From Smallanthus sonchifolius (lineage: Eukaryota; Streptophyta; Magnoliopsida; Asterales; Asteraceae), in contig CM042042.1 in the NCBI GenBank assembly GCA_023525975.1, positions 47,379,880-47,443,879 of the forward strand: a stretch of DNA of 64,000 bases, in the 5' to 3' direction. This document shows, piece after piece, positions 36,888-49,338 of this stretch. Position 1 is the stretch's first letter, and each line of letters opens with the position of its first letter. Below the pieces are notes generated by a model, which did no database searches, was not told the DNA's origin, and worked only from the letters and a program-made list of their open reading frames with translations. The translations under genes and the position numbers were made by a program.

Positions 36888-38050
36888 TGGGTAATTTAAA
36901 ACAAATTTCGAGTCTTTCAAGAGAACTCGTTTGTTTCTTAAGGTACAATAGCCGAAGCAGTAAGTACTACCAGGGAGGACACAAACACCCAAAAGAATAC
37001 CTTGAGTCTTAAAGAAAAAGGAGAGGAAGTTGCTAGAAATCTTTGATGTGAATTCATATGAATCATGGTGTGTTGTTGGTGCATTTAGAAGCAATGAACA
37101 TCTTGGTATTTATAATGAAAACAAAGTCGAAATAAATCTAATTTGCATTAAACATCTTCAATGCATTTTATTTTGTTTTAATTTTTCAGATCGTAATAAA
37201 ACTTTTGTTTTAATATTATGTGTAACAGTAGTTGTGAACTACAGTTGCCTATTCGGAGTAAACCCAACTCCGACCAAGCTGAACCCTAGCCAATGACTTC
37301 ATTCGAACCTCACTTGAGCCTTCAAAAATACTAAGGCATCCATGCAAGCATACGAAGTGCCAGTGCGCCATCAAAACGCCATGTGATTATTTTTTAAAGA
37401 CATTTTATAAAATATTAAAATACTAGTTTGAGAAAGTGTTTTTAAAAACGTTTTTCTTTATTTTATTTTTATAGAATGTGTTTTTATTTTCTAAAAAAAA
37501 GTATTTAAAAAAGGGTTTTTCACTTATTAAAAAAACAGTTTTTCAATTTTTTTGAACATATTATTTTAAAAAACGTTATTTATTAATTTAAAAAAATGTT
37601 TTTAACTTTCTTAAAGAAAGTGTTTTTTTAGTTTTTCAAAAACGTTTATTTCAAAATTTTATAAAAATGTCTTTGATATTTTTTTAACACATTTAAAAAA
37701 AATTAGATATTGTTTTTTAAACATAACTTTTTTTTAATAATAATTTTTCAAGGGGAAAATGGCAATTATTAATATGAATTTTCAAGGGGTGGGGTATGAA
37801 AAATAAGTGAGGGGTACGTTACGTATAACCTAACCTTCTTTTTAACAGTAATTTCTGGATCTTTTAGAATAAATACACAAAACCCAATATTTTGAACCAC
37901 TAATCTTTTAATTATGAGATAATCACATGACCATGTAACCGGCTAGGACAATTGTTTTCACGTATGGAATTATATTGTATATCTTCATTCTTATAAACGA
38001 TATCATAAAAATGTTCATAAATGTTGGAGCTTTTTCTGTATTTTTTTATA
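36888..38050. other. Spacer of unknown content, partly low complexity
   Basis: 36888-37380 has no recognisable gene. 37430-37740 is a degenerate run of TGTTTTTAAAAACG-like sequence. Nothing else is supportable. Confidence 0.45.
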
Positions 38051-38057
38051 AAAGTAA

Positions 38058-38492
38058 CTAGTTTAGATCCCGTGTCTACACACGGGGTGAAAAATATTAG
38101 TATAAATTTTTTTAAATCTTTATGCATATATATTTTATAGGTGTAAAAATGTATTACATATACTAAAGATATAAAATAAAATTCAAAATATGTATAAATT
38201 AATACATAATTAGGTTTCAAAAATACGTTAATTATATTTTACATAATTTGACTTTCATTTAGTGTTTGATTGTAAATAAAAGTTACATAATTATATTTCA
38301 AAGTTTCTTATAATAAGGGGGATACTTTAAAGTAAATTTGTTTTATTAGCATAATAAAAAAAATTAAAAATATATTATTATTAAAAAATAGATGTACATT
38401 TAATAATAGAGAGATGCGGGAAAAAAATGATGAGAGTGAATATTGAGGCGACACGTGGAATTGAAAAACATTTATTTATTATATAGTATAGA
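38058..38492 (-). mobile_element. Non-autonomous Helitron, copy 2
   Basis: Minus-strand copy: CTAG at 38058-38061 next to A, a CCCGTGTCTACACACGGG hairpin, and the 5' TC end at 38491-38492 after TATATAGTATA. The host base after the 5' end is A rather than the expected T. It carries GCGACACGTGG near the 5' end. Confidence 0.8.
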
Positions 38493-38564
38493 ATATAGAA
38501 AGTTTGTTTATTGAGAAATGATGCCCTTCAAAAAAAATTATGTGAACTATGTAAATATATTTTT

Positions 38565-39357
38565 GAGTTAATTACATAAATAGGTCCTATGGTTTGGGTA
38601 AAATAACATGTATGAGTCCTAAGTTTAAAAAGTTGCAAGTTTAGAGCATGTGGTTTGGATAAAATAACATGTATGAGTCCTAATTTTAAAAAGTTACAAA
38701 TTTAGGGTCTGTGGTTTCAATTTTATAACAGGTTTGGGTACTAAGACTATATTTCATTAAATTTTCTTTTAATTTTAAGTAAAATGACTTTTTTACCATT
38801 GACTATTAAAAAATAAAAAGAATATATTACAGGGACTAGTTTGTAGTTTACTTAAACAATAATTAAAAATTAAAAATATAACAATAGTAAAAAACTTAAT
38901 AAAAAAAAACCTCAGTCTTCCCCATATCTCCTCCAGCTCCGTGTAATACCTCCGACGTCTACTACGAACGCCCATCTCTATCTCAAACACCCGTCTCTGT
39001 CTCGTAAATGGGTGTTTGGGATAGAGATTGGTGTTCGTAGTAGACGTCGGATATTCGTCGGAGGTATTACAAGGAGCTGGAGAAGATATGGGGAAGCTTG
39101 AGTTTTTTTATATTTTTAATTATTGTTTAAGTAAATTACAAACTAGTCTCTGTAATATGTTCTTTTTATTTTTTAATAGTCAAGGGTAAAAAAATCATTT
39201 TACTTAAAATTAAAAGAAAATTTAATCAAAATATAATTTTAGTACCCAAACCTGTTATAAAATTGAAACCACAGGCCCTAAACTTGTAACTTTTCAAACT
39301 TAGGACTCATACATGTTATTTTACCCAAACCATAGGATCTATTTGTGTAATTAACTC
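38565..39357. repeat. Long near-perfect inverted repeat (foldback element)
   Basis: Left arm 38565 to about 38993 and right arm about 39003-39357 are reverse complements with small differences. GAGTTAATTACA at 38565 pairs with TGTAATTAACTC at 39357. The centre is GAACGCCCATCTC...GATAGAGATTGGTGTTC. The left arm has an extra ~60-bp internal duplication around AACATGTATGAGTCCTAA; the right arm has 12 extra bases near 39052. Transcription of either strand would give a long hairpin RNA. It codes for nothing recognisable. Confidence 0.9.
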
Positions 39358-39607
39358 TATTTTTTATGCGTAGTGAAATAAAAACATTAACAGTGGTAAA
39401 ATTACAAATATAAGTATCTATTCGGTTATCATACTTTTATAACTTAAATTGGTTGTATATGAATATATAGGGATTTCTCTTAATACATCTTCTATATATA
39501 AACAAATATAAAAGTAAAAGAGTTTATTAAAATATTTGATAAATTTTAAATAAATTAGATTGAATTTTAGGTCCGTCGTCTATTTTTGCTATTTTGTTTA
39601 TTAGATA

Positions 39608-40029
39608 CTAGCTTAGACCCCGTGTAATACACACGGGTGAAAAATATCAATACATAAATTTCTCAAATTTTATTTATGTATTTTACAGGTGTAAAAATGT
39701 ATTACTATACATATACTAAGGATATAAAACAAAATTCAAAACATGTAAAAAATAATATATAATTGGGTTTTGAAAATACGTCAATTACTATTTAATGTAA
39801 TTTGACTTTCATTTACTATTTGATTGAAAATAAAAATTACATAATTAGATTTCAAAGTTTTTTATAATAAAGGATAATTTAAAATAATTGTGTTTTATTT
39901 GTATAATTAGTAATTTATTAAAAGATATGAGTGCATTTAATAAGAGAGAGAGGAGGGAAAATGATGATGAGATTGAATATGGTTGCGACACGTGGCATAC
40001 AAAAACCTTTATTTATTATATAGTATAGA
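39608..40029 (-). mobile_element. Non-autonomous Helitron, copy 3
   Basis: Minus-strand copy: CTAG at 39608 preceded by A, a CCCGTGTAATACACACGGG hairpin, and the 5' end ...TAGTATAGA at 40029 followed by T. It contains GCGACACGTGGCAT, the same G-box-containing segment as copies 1 and 2. Confidence 0.85.
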
Positions 40030-40059
40030 TTTAAAGTTTAGTTACATATATAACTAAAA

Positions 40060-40488
40060 CTAGTTTAGATCCCGTGTATACACACGTGATGAAAAATATC
40101 AGTAAATAAAATTTTTAAATTTTTATGTGTATATTTTACAGGTGTAAAAATGTATCATATACTAAAGATAGAAAACAAAACTCAAAATATGTAAAAACTG
40201 ATATATAATTGAGTTTCAAAAATACATTAAGTATTATTTAATGTAATTTGATTTTCATTTATTATTTGACTGGAAATTAAAGTTACATAATTAACATTTA
40301 AAGTTTTCAAAAGGAATAATTTAATATAAATGTGTTTTATTAGTACAATTAATTTTTTATTTAAATATATATTATTGTTAAAATATGAAGGTGCATTTAA
40401 TAAGAGAGAGAGGCCGAAAAAAGATGATAAAATTGAATGTGGAGGCGACACGTAGCATGAAAAACCTTTATTTATTATATAGTATAGA
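40060..40488 (-). mobile_element. Non-autonomous Helitron, copy 4
   Basis: Minus-strand copy: CTAG at 40060 preceded by A, a CGTGTATACACACG hairpin, and the 5' end TAGTATAGA at 40488 followed by T. The G-box position reads GACACGTAGC, so the core is mutated. It lies only 30 bp from copy 3. Confidence 0.85.
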
Positions 40489-40795
40489 TATGTAAAAAAG
40501 AAGATTACTAATGATTGATATTAAATATTACATATAAATAGAATTATACGTAATTAACAATGTAACATTTAATATGTTAGTGGTTTTGAAGGGAAAAATA
40601 TGTAAGAATACACCACATGATGACAAGTGTAATCCAAAAGTATTCTTTTATTAGAGATAAAATATTTGATCATTCATTTGACTTAATTTGTACTATATTA
40701 TAATACATTTAAAGAATACTAAATTATCTTTTTACATTAATTTTTAAGAGTTTAAAGGGTCAAAACTATCTTTTATGAATTTAACTATCTAAAAT

Positions 40796-41198
40796 TAGGG
40801 CTGACAATTTTAGACACGTACACTAATACATGATACGAACCTACACGATCTTAACATGTATCGTGTATGGTCTTATCGTGTTTCGTGTCTTAAATAGGTT
40901 CGAATCTACCTGTTAATTTTCGTGTCTAAACAGGTAAAATACCTGTTAGTACCTGTTAAGATTTTTTTTTAAATAAAAAATATTAAAATATGATATTATA
41001 TGTAGGCTTGATTTAATAATTTAATATTTAATCAATTAAATCCCTAAAGTCTTAAACCTTATCGTGTTTAGCAGGTGTATACAGGTTCGTGTTCGTGTTT
41101 GGGAAAAAGTACACGATAAGTTATCGTGTCGTGTTCGTGTATACATATTTCGTGTTCGTGTCTTATCGTGTACGTGTATACATGATATGTCAGCCCTA
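40796..41198. mobile_element. hAT-type MITE with CGTGT-rich interior
   Basis: A 403-bp element is bounded by perfect TCTAAAAT duplications (40788-40795 and 41199-41206). Ends are TAGGGCTGACA and the complementary TGTCAGCCCTA. The interior is rich in ATCGTGT / ACACGAT motifs in both orientations. No open frame of note. Confidence 0.9.
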
Positions 41199-41517
41199 TC
41201 TAAAATATATTTTACACACATGTCAATCATGTGATTACAATTATTAACTTTTAAATCAACTTCTCTACGATTTTTAAATGGCTATAATTTTTCCAAACTT
41301 TAATATTTAAAAAAATTATATCATAAAAACATGTATTTTATTCTCTTTAATTTGACTATATATGCTACAGTTTTTTTAGTTAAAAAAATATTGTTTTTCT
41401 CGTTTATCGCATAGGCACCCTCTAGTAAACTTATATGAATCTTCTATCATCTAATCTTGTATTTGATTTGGTATGACTAAAAAGTTATTGCATCATCATA
41501 GACGTGTATTATTATCA

Positions 41518-41962
41518 CTAGGTTAGATTTTCGTGTATTACACGAGTTGAATAAATATAATGTTAAATACATATTAATAAAAAGTTTATGTTTTTAAAAC
41601 TCGTGTATTACATTGGTTGAATAAAATATTATGTAATATTTTAACACATACACTCGTCAAAATTAAACAATGCGAATATGTAAATATATGATTAAAAGTT
41701 TTTTATTTGAATCCTAGCTGACTATAAAACTGTTTTCAGTTTGTAAAGTTCATAAAAATATGATTGAACAAATTATATGACAATAAACACATTTTTAAAT
41801 TAAAAAAATGTGTGGATAAAAATTGAAAAAATTAATTAGTTTCGTTGCCTAAAATAATGAAGTTGATTATTAATAGGAGAGAGAGGCGGAAAAATGAGAA
41901 TAAGGAGACATCGAATTGTGACAAGTGTCCTCCTATTTTACTTGTTTATTATGTAGTATAGA
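41518..41962 (-). mobile_element. Non-autonomous Helitron, copy 5 (diverged subfamily)
   Basis: Minus-strand copy: CTAG at 41518 preceded by A, a CGTGTATTACACG hairpin, and the 5' end TAGTATAGA at 41962 followed by T. The G-box position is altered to GACAAGTGTCC. It is closest to copy 6 at 59810. Confidence 0.8.
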
Positions 41963-42025
41963 TATAGATTACCATCACAAGTACAATAATAATAATTATT
42001 ATTATTACTTTTACACAAAATATTA

Positions 42026-42795
42026 CAGTATAACCTCTATAATTTAATACTCGATAAATTAATAACCTCGATAAAATTAATAATTTGTCCGGTCCCAACT
42101 TGGGACCAGTATAAAATTAGACCCCAATCGATAAAATAATAAGATAATAATTTTTTTGAAATCCCAATGTAAATATATTGGTCTAAGCGAAACTATAAAT
42201 TAATAATTACTAAAATATTCCAAAATTCTAGGATTTTCTAGTAAAAAATGAATCTATAGTCATTTTTTTTTTGTGAACTTCAAATCTATATTGAGTTCAT
42301 CGTTAAATCTCCCCATTGCACTTAAGAGTTGAGGCACTGTATTCTCGTATTGCAACAAAAAGTTGTGAAGAGTTGTTGCCGCTTGTAATGCTTCTTTCCG
42401 AGTGATCGGTTCCAATGGTACTGAATCATCATCAACCGGATTTTGAACGGCATCCGCCATAATTTCTTCAATGCTTTGAACCTTGTAACATCCATTATTT
42501 TCACCTGGATAATCCAACAACTCATTCACATCCATTTTGTGCCGATAATGCATTCCCGTAATCAAGTTCTCAAGCTCACGAATGTCTTCTCCAAAATTTA
42601 CATCGTTTAAATCATTTGAGCCGGTTGGATTAGCCGAACGAATTTTACAGTGTCGATGCATTAATTTGAGAGTTGCTCACAAATATAGGCCTACTTTTTA
42701 AATTAATAATTTATTAATTTATCGATATAATAATATCTCGCTAAATTAATAAAATATCCCGGTCCCAACATTATTAATTTATAGAGGTTCTACTG
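42026..42795 (-). mobile_element. Pogo-like (Tc1/mariner superfamily) element
   Basis: A 770-bp element is bounded by TA dinucleotides (42024-42025 and 42796-42797). Ends are CAGTATAACCTCTATAATTT and, on the other strand, CAGTAGAACCTCTATAAATT. Plant pogo/Lemi/Emigrant-type elements have ends of this type. It retains the C-terminal part of a transposase (42661-42260) and is internally deleted. Confidence 0.85.
42260..42661 (-). pseudogene. C-terminal fragment of a pogo/CENP-B-like transposase
   Basis: A 133-residue frame on the minus strand opens with MHRHCKIRS and continues with ELENLITGMHYRHKMDV, VQSIEEIMADAV and PLEPITRKEALQA. This pattern matches my recollection of the region after the DDE domain in plant pogo-like (tigger/jerky-related) transposases. 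The HTH DNA-binding and catalytic domains are missing, so it is non-functional. Its position inside the TA-flanked element supports the identity. Confidence 0.7.
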
Positions 42796-42981
42796 TACTA
42801 TTATTATTTGGGAAATTTTAAAATTATATCTAAAAGGTTTAAAGACTAAAGTTATTCGGCCCTTTCAAAATCAAACCGTTTACCCCTGAATAATATTTCT
42901 ATTTTACCATCAGAATATGAATTGACTTGAATTAGTTGATCCTAGTTTCACTAACTCGATTAGGTTTTCAAGTCGTCATAT

Positions 42982-43300
42982 TCAGTGGCGGATCTAGGAA
43001 TTTTTTTTCAATGGGCTCACTGTTTAGATGTTTCAATTTCATAGGACCGAACATAAAAAAAACCGGGTCGGTTCGATGGCTCGGGTCGGTTCGATGGCTC
43101 GGGTCGGGCAGGGGGCGGCTCAAGGTACTTGGTGGCCCCAAACGGACTAAAAACTTTGAGGCACTTTTTCAAAAGTCATATTGTAAAAAAACCCTCCTCT
43201 TTTTTATCCGGACTTGAGACCAAAAACTACTGCTTTTCAGGGATACACTTGTTATATCAATGCAAAAACTACTACTTTTCCCTTTGTTTTTCACCCAAGT
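42982..43300. other. Decayed DNA-element sequence
   Basis: It starts CAGTGGCGGATCTAGGAATT, a recurrent terminal motif of decayed plant elements, and includes a tandem CGGGTCGGTTCGATGGCT pair near 43065-43100. No gene is visible. Confidence 0.35.
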
Positions 43301-43304
43301 TACT

Positions 43305-46272
43305 TGTAATATCCAGGATTTTTTCGATGTATCTTTCCCTAAACCCGTTCACGTATTGAGCATTCAAATCTTAGAAACTTATTAAAAATACATTTTTTTT
43401 AAATATTAAATATTAATTCAATTAGCAAAAAAAAAAACAGTTATACTTGGTATATATATATATATATAAGACAAATATATATATATATAGATGTACCTTA
43501 TAAATAAAAATGTTTGAAATTCTTAAAACTTTATAAGTTTATAATTATATAAATAAAATAATTTATAAACTTATTTTTTTTTTATACTTAAACATGTAAA
43601 CTCTAAATCTTATTAATTATTTTATAAAAATTATAAAATAATAAAACCTATAAAACTTAGGTAGTTTTATAAAAACAAAACATATTTAGTTTTTATAGAG
43701 TCAAGGGACCAAAACTGTCAATATCAAAACTTGGTTTAAACTAAAACTTGAGTTTATACATGAAATGATAAACACCTCAAACATCAGGGACCTGTTCTGC
43801 AATTTGACCAAACTTCCTGAAACCAAAACAGTCTCATGTTCGAACCTCCCCAGCCCCGGTTTCTCGTCCTTCTCACGCGAAATCGCATTTCCGACTAGGT
43901 TCAACGAACCTCGAGACTCGCCTGAGGCGTGCGATCGAAACCCAAGAACCATCAATACTTGATCACGCCCCGAGACACGCATAAATTCGAAATTGAAATC
44001 GTTCGGCCGCCCGAAATCTTCCCACCTAATTCAAGCATTTAATCATCGAATTGGCTATAAATAGCACCGGTACTACCTCAACGAAATCACACACAAACTT
44101 CATATACCTTCAATTCCATTAATTCCCTCCTGCATTGCGTGATTTGCTCTCGCGACAGCCGACGCCCACCTTCAACTCGTTCTCCCTCGTTTCTGCATCA
44201 ATTCAGGTAATTTCGATGGCCAATCAACTCTAAATCCCTCTTTGATCGAAAGCCCCATGTTTTATTCGATTAACAGATAGCTAATCGATATGCATTTGGT
44301 GGATTTGGGTTCTAGGGTTCATAAGGATTTGGGATCGATTTGAACTTGTGTACTTAAATTTCTTTCCCTGTATAAATCCCAGCGAGGCCCGTAGCCGGGT
44401 GGTTAAGACAGTGTGCGTGACTGCGACCCGATCCCAGACCCGAGTTCGAATCCGGGGAACCGGTTTTGCCACTTTTAATTGTTTTAACCTCCTTAAAAAC
44501 AGTTTTTAAACTTTTATAAATTTTTATAAATTATGTTAAACTTTTACAAACTCAAAACTATTTTTTATTTACACTTTTGTATTCTGGAAATATTTTGATT
44601 AAATAAAACTTAGTTAAAACTTATTTAATCTTTGATAATGAATATTTAAAAAGTATAAAAACCACCTTTAAATTTTATAAAAGTTATATTCTGAATAGGA
44701 AATATTTTATAGAATTTGAAAACTTGTACCTTCTATGAAATCAATTTTATAAAACACAAGATTTGTGCATTTTATTCATTGTAAATATACTTTATTTTCT
44801 TGTAAAATATTTGTAAACTTTATAAATCCTAAAAGAACCCTTATTACTTATAAACTTATAACTATATTTAAACTCAAGAAAACATTTTAAACATTATTTA
44901 AACTATACGTATTTCAATAAATACTTAATACTTAAATGCTTTAATAAATGGTAAGTGATTTATATTAATTCTTTCAATTAGATAGATAATTCTTAATAAT
45001 TATCTGTTCGTAATAATTATGCATTCTTGAAGCGATTATAATAAAACCTTAATTATTATTCAAAATAATAATTATTATTATATTCTTTAAATAATTATTA
45101 TAAATCCTTAATAATTATTTATTTCTCGAATAATTATTGTTAAACTTTAATAATTAATTAGTTTTTCATTTAATAATTGCTTCAACTTCATTTACGAATA
45201 CCTAGAAAACTATTTGGATTACTATTAGTACCTAACTAGAGTAATTATAAAACTTTTAAATAATTATTTTAATTAATGATTATCCTAATGAAACTTGGAT
45301 ATTCAAGTCTTGTGGCATTCATTCAAAACCTTTATTTTAAACTTGAGTTAAACTTGGTTTAAACTTTATGAAACAATCATTCCCGTCTCTCACTTGGAAC
45401 CCTAATCAAAACTTGAAATCCTAGATCCTTTGCCTTAGACTTGTAGAAGTAAACTTAAATCTTTAGACTTGTATTCTTAGGCTTCTTGTGAGGATACTCT
45501 CCCTCAAAGTCTTACTACACTTAATCTTTGTCGGATACTCTTCATCCAAATCCAGGTGAGTATACTTAGCCCCTTTTTCCTTTTATGCTTTTGGGGTGAA
45601 ACATGTTCACAATTCTTAAACTTATACAATTCTTATACAACTATGACTACGTGTTTATTCTTATGTTAAACTTGAGACTTGTATGCTTAGATTAAACTTA
45701 AAACTAGCACATTCATTAGCTTTGATCAAGCCGATAGTAACAATGATAGATCTATTGCATTTGACCAATCCACCTTGATTGATTGACCCCTTCGGGGGGG
45801 AGCCCTTGGTGTTTGTTACTACATTAAACTTTAAACTTGAGACTTATAAGGGTAACCTGCGGGTTATGCCTAAACTTGGTTGGAGGGTTGATGTGCACAA
45901 TGTCTAACATGCTTGTTTTCTCATACTTACATTATAGAATGCATGAATCATAGTGAATTGTAATACTTTTCAAATACTTGTTAAACTGTGTCAAAAACCT
46001 TTGTATCTCACCAACTATTTTGTAGTTGACAGATTCTTTCACATGTTTCAGGTTCTACAACATGAGGCTTACTTGTAATCACATAGGATGCTTGGACCTA
46101 GAATGCTTAATCAATTAGACTTGTATTCCTGTTATGTATTTGATTTTATTCTTTGTATTGAACCTTTGAATCTATTTATTAATGAAATATTGAAACTTTA
46201 ATAGTCAACCTTGTGCTATTGAACAACCGCGTCCGCCCCGACGTATAATCCACCGTCGGTTGGGGTGTGACA
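43305..46272 (+). mobile_element. Solo LTR, 2968 bp, Tekay/Del-like, with perfect target-site duplication
   Basis: It starts TGTAATATCC and ends CGGTTGGGGTGTGACA. TTACT flanks it on both sides (43300-43304 and 46273-46277). The end and several internal landmarks (GTGATAGATCTATTG-like and TTTTGGGGTG-AACATG segments) match the LTRs of the complete element 28 bp downstream, but overall divergence is high, so it is a different subfamily. A TATA-like GGCTATAAATAGCACC lies near 44051. Confidence 0.88.
44383..44465 (+). repeat. tRNA-like sequence inside the solo LTR
   Basis: A box A-like TAGCCGGGTGGTTAAGAC is followed by a box B-like GAGTTCGAATCC. Spacing fits a pol III type-2 promoter, but I cannot fold a full cloverleaf. 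It may be a SINE insertion or a captured tRNA remnant. Confidence 0.45.
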
Positions 46273-46299
46273 TTACTAGTTAATGTGGCATAAATAAAA

Positions 46300-48643
46300 T
46301 GTAACATTTCTGATTTTCATCATGTAATCGTTTGATTTCAATAAACAAACACATTTCAGTTTCGATTCGTGTACAAACAAACTACGATGCAGTTACATAT
46401 ACAAACTATTCTATTACAATAACAAATTAAACAAAAACACCATTATCTCACAAGCCCCGAGGACCAAAAACTGACAAAACTCAAAAACTACAAAACTAGG
46501 CAAGCACGGTCGCGCCTAGGACTAGGCACGGTCGCGCCTGCAGACCTAAGCACGATCGCGCCTAAAGTAGGCACGGTCGCGCTGATGAACCCACTTGACT
46601 CTGCAGAAGTCAAATCATACCATACCCGCTGAATTCGCGAAATTTAAAATGGAGAAAAGCCGGTCTTCGCGCGTCAGACCATACTCCACTGAATTCCGTC
46701 TGAAACACGCATCAAATGTCGTCCAATTTGCACAATTTTTTTAATCCCATTCACACCACAACCGAGTCTCTCGAATTCGTGGATATAAAGCAACTTGCAC
46801 GATTTCTACGCCTTCATATAAGCCCACTCAGTCTCCCAAAACTCTCGTTCGACGCTCAAACAAGTCTCTGGAGTCCAATCGATCGCCAAGAAGCTCGACT
46901 CTTTGACCCGTAGCCGACTGCATTAAATTGCCCATTGTTAACGAGTAAGTAACACTTCCTTAGCTTCGTATCTACCCCTAGGATGAAAGCCCTATACTAA
47001 ATCGTAGTTATATCACACAATCAATTCGATTTTGAACCAAAGAGCCGAAAACTAAACTTTTACTCAAACTACCACTTAAACACGATATAAATACAATCAA
47101 ACTATGTAGATACATTCTCAAGCACCTAATCTATGAAAGCCCTAAGAATACAGAAGCATTTATTATAAGAATCGATCGAATTGTGTCTGAAAAAGACCCG
47201 ACACGGTCGCGCTCATCACTGAGCGCGGTCGTGCCTGACCAAGCACAATCGTGCCCCAGGTGTGGCCCGGTCGTGCTTACCGAGCAAACAAGTCTTGATA
47301 AAAAACAAACACTAGATGCGGTCGTGCCAGATACGAGCACGGTCGTGCTCTATGTCCAGAACCTATGAAGTACCTTCTGACTCGACCACGGGCGCGTTTC
47401 AGACCACTACGGTCACGCCCGGCAACAAGCGCGTTCGTGCCCTACTTGAGCACGGTCGTGCTCCTTGACCAGAATCAATTATTTTTCTGTTTTAAAGTCT
47501 ATTTAACATATTTTAGCAAAAAATTTCAAAATGTAATTATAAAAGTTACGTTATAAAATCCCAAGACCCGGGAATCATTTATAAACCAAATCTTTGATTT
47601 AGAAATTTAAAACGATTAATTCCCGATAGTTTCAAAACCGATGAAATCATGAGTTTATATAATCATTTTTATAAAACTATTTATACAAATATATATTTTG
47701 ATTTAAACAAATATCGTTTATTTAAATTTTATTTAAATAAATAAATATATATATATATATATATCGCTACTAATTTATTATTCCAAAACCAACCCTAAAC
47801 ACACAAACCACCAACGAACCCACTTTGGACACAAAATAACACAAACAGTGACACGTGTTATACCCTCATTCGATAGGTCAAACGTAGCGACCTACAACAC
47901 GCTTGGTATTTTTGTTGATCTGTGCAAACTACACGCTCCAACACAAGTGAGTTACATAGCCCCTCTTTTACTCTATTTACAAACTTTTGGGGTGGAACAT
48001 GCGTTCTATTTACTATGTTTACAAACTACACAATATACAATTCCACCCTACAATCATGTGTTACAATTTTGAGCTTTGTGCTTGAGTACTAGGTGTGTAG
48101 ACCAACACATAGTTTGCTATTCACGTGCAATCATTAACTATTTTATAGCCTACAGTAAACAGTGATAGATCTATTGAGTCTGACAAACCCACCCAGGTAG
48201 GGTGACTGTTACTGCCAACACGCGTTTGTTTTGCATGCTAGTTACAAAGGTTTGATTGTACTACCAGGTCACACGATGATATCTCTCCATAAATGCCTTA
48301 ATTGCCATGTTTGTATGAATTGTATGCACACGACACTATATTCTATTACATGACACGAAAACCTATGTATTCTCACCAACTTTTTAGTTGACTTTGTTTT
48401 TAACCATGTTTCAGGTGACAATGTTTGAAGTATTACAAGCTGCTACATATAGGATTTGGACCTAGCAATTAATCTAAACTATTTATATTTTGTAATCGCT
48501 ACATTTGGTTCTTGTATGGTATGAACTTGCTACGTGTAATGAAAATGAATGTTTAAATTATTCAAACTTTAGCAACCATGAGCTATGAACAGTCTGCACA
48601 GCTTCACGCCCCGACGTTTTCCGCCGTCGGTTGGGGTGTGACA
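46300..48643 (+). repeat. 5' LTR of the chromovirus
   Basis: It runs from TGTAACATTTCTG to GGGGTGTGACA. It contains two arrays of CACGGTCGYGC-type motifs (46504-46584 and 47200-47463), a TATA-like CATATAAGCCC near 46814 and an (AT)n run near 47745. Small open frames inside it are duplicated in the other LTR and do not look like genes. Confidence 0.95.
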
Positions 48644-48645
48644 GA

Positions 48646-48659
48646 TTGGTATCAGAGCC
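48646..48659 (+). other. Primer-binding site (tRNA-Met type)
   Basis: TTGGTATCAGAGCC lies 2 bp after the LTR end and matches the initiator tRNA-Met 3' complement used by most plant chromoviruses. Confidence 0.9.
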
Positions 48660-49338
48660 TTGGTTATAGGGAATTAGGTTATTAGACACCATTGACCTAG
48701 ACTATAACTTTAGGACACCCAACAATGCCATGTTACATGTTTTATGTGATACGTGCTATTTGCTATATGTCACATGCTTTATGTGTTAGTTATTTGATAC
48801 TTAAATTGTTTAGACTACATGACTTAATAAGCATGCGTAAATAATAAATTAAATAAATCGTATCCATACCCGTATCCTAAGCCGCATATCCTCCTTAACT
48901 GCTTCTATGTCATCATCGCCATAACTTGTGGAAAAACTCATACTCGTAGACATTAGTCTATCAAAAATATTTTTATATACCCGTTAAGGTTTTAGACTCT
49001 GTTAATTATTAAAGGACATGTGCAATCTGGAAGGGTGACACCTGTATTCTGGGTTTTCTGTCTAGGAAAGCATTTCATATAAATCCCAATCAACCGAGGG
49101 ATCCGTATGCTTTCCTGGGAATTCCCGGGATGAGTGTTTACCTATAGGCTAAAGCACGTATCCTTGAAAATTATATAAGTCTAATTAACCTTAATATGTC
49201 ATTGTGTTCAAGTAGAAATGTGATTACTTGAAAACAATCCGAACTATGAAATAAATATGTTATTATTCCTCCTATCCTAAATTTCAACGGATTTTTATAA
49301 ATTCTCACAACACTTTTGTATCATTCTCTTTTTATAGA
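48660..49338 (+). other. Untranslated leader of the chromovirus
   Basis: Non-coding stretch between the primer-binding site and the gag ATG, without a recognisable motif. Confidence 0.6.

Noticed and set aside
46716..46913. Small open frame repeated at 54365-54562 as a possible gene
   Set aside because: It lies inside both LTRs at the same position, has no domain and is explained by LTR duplication.
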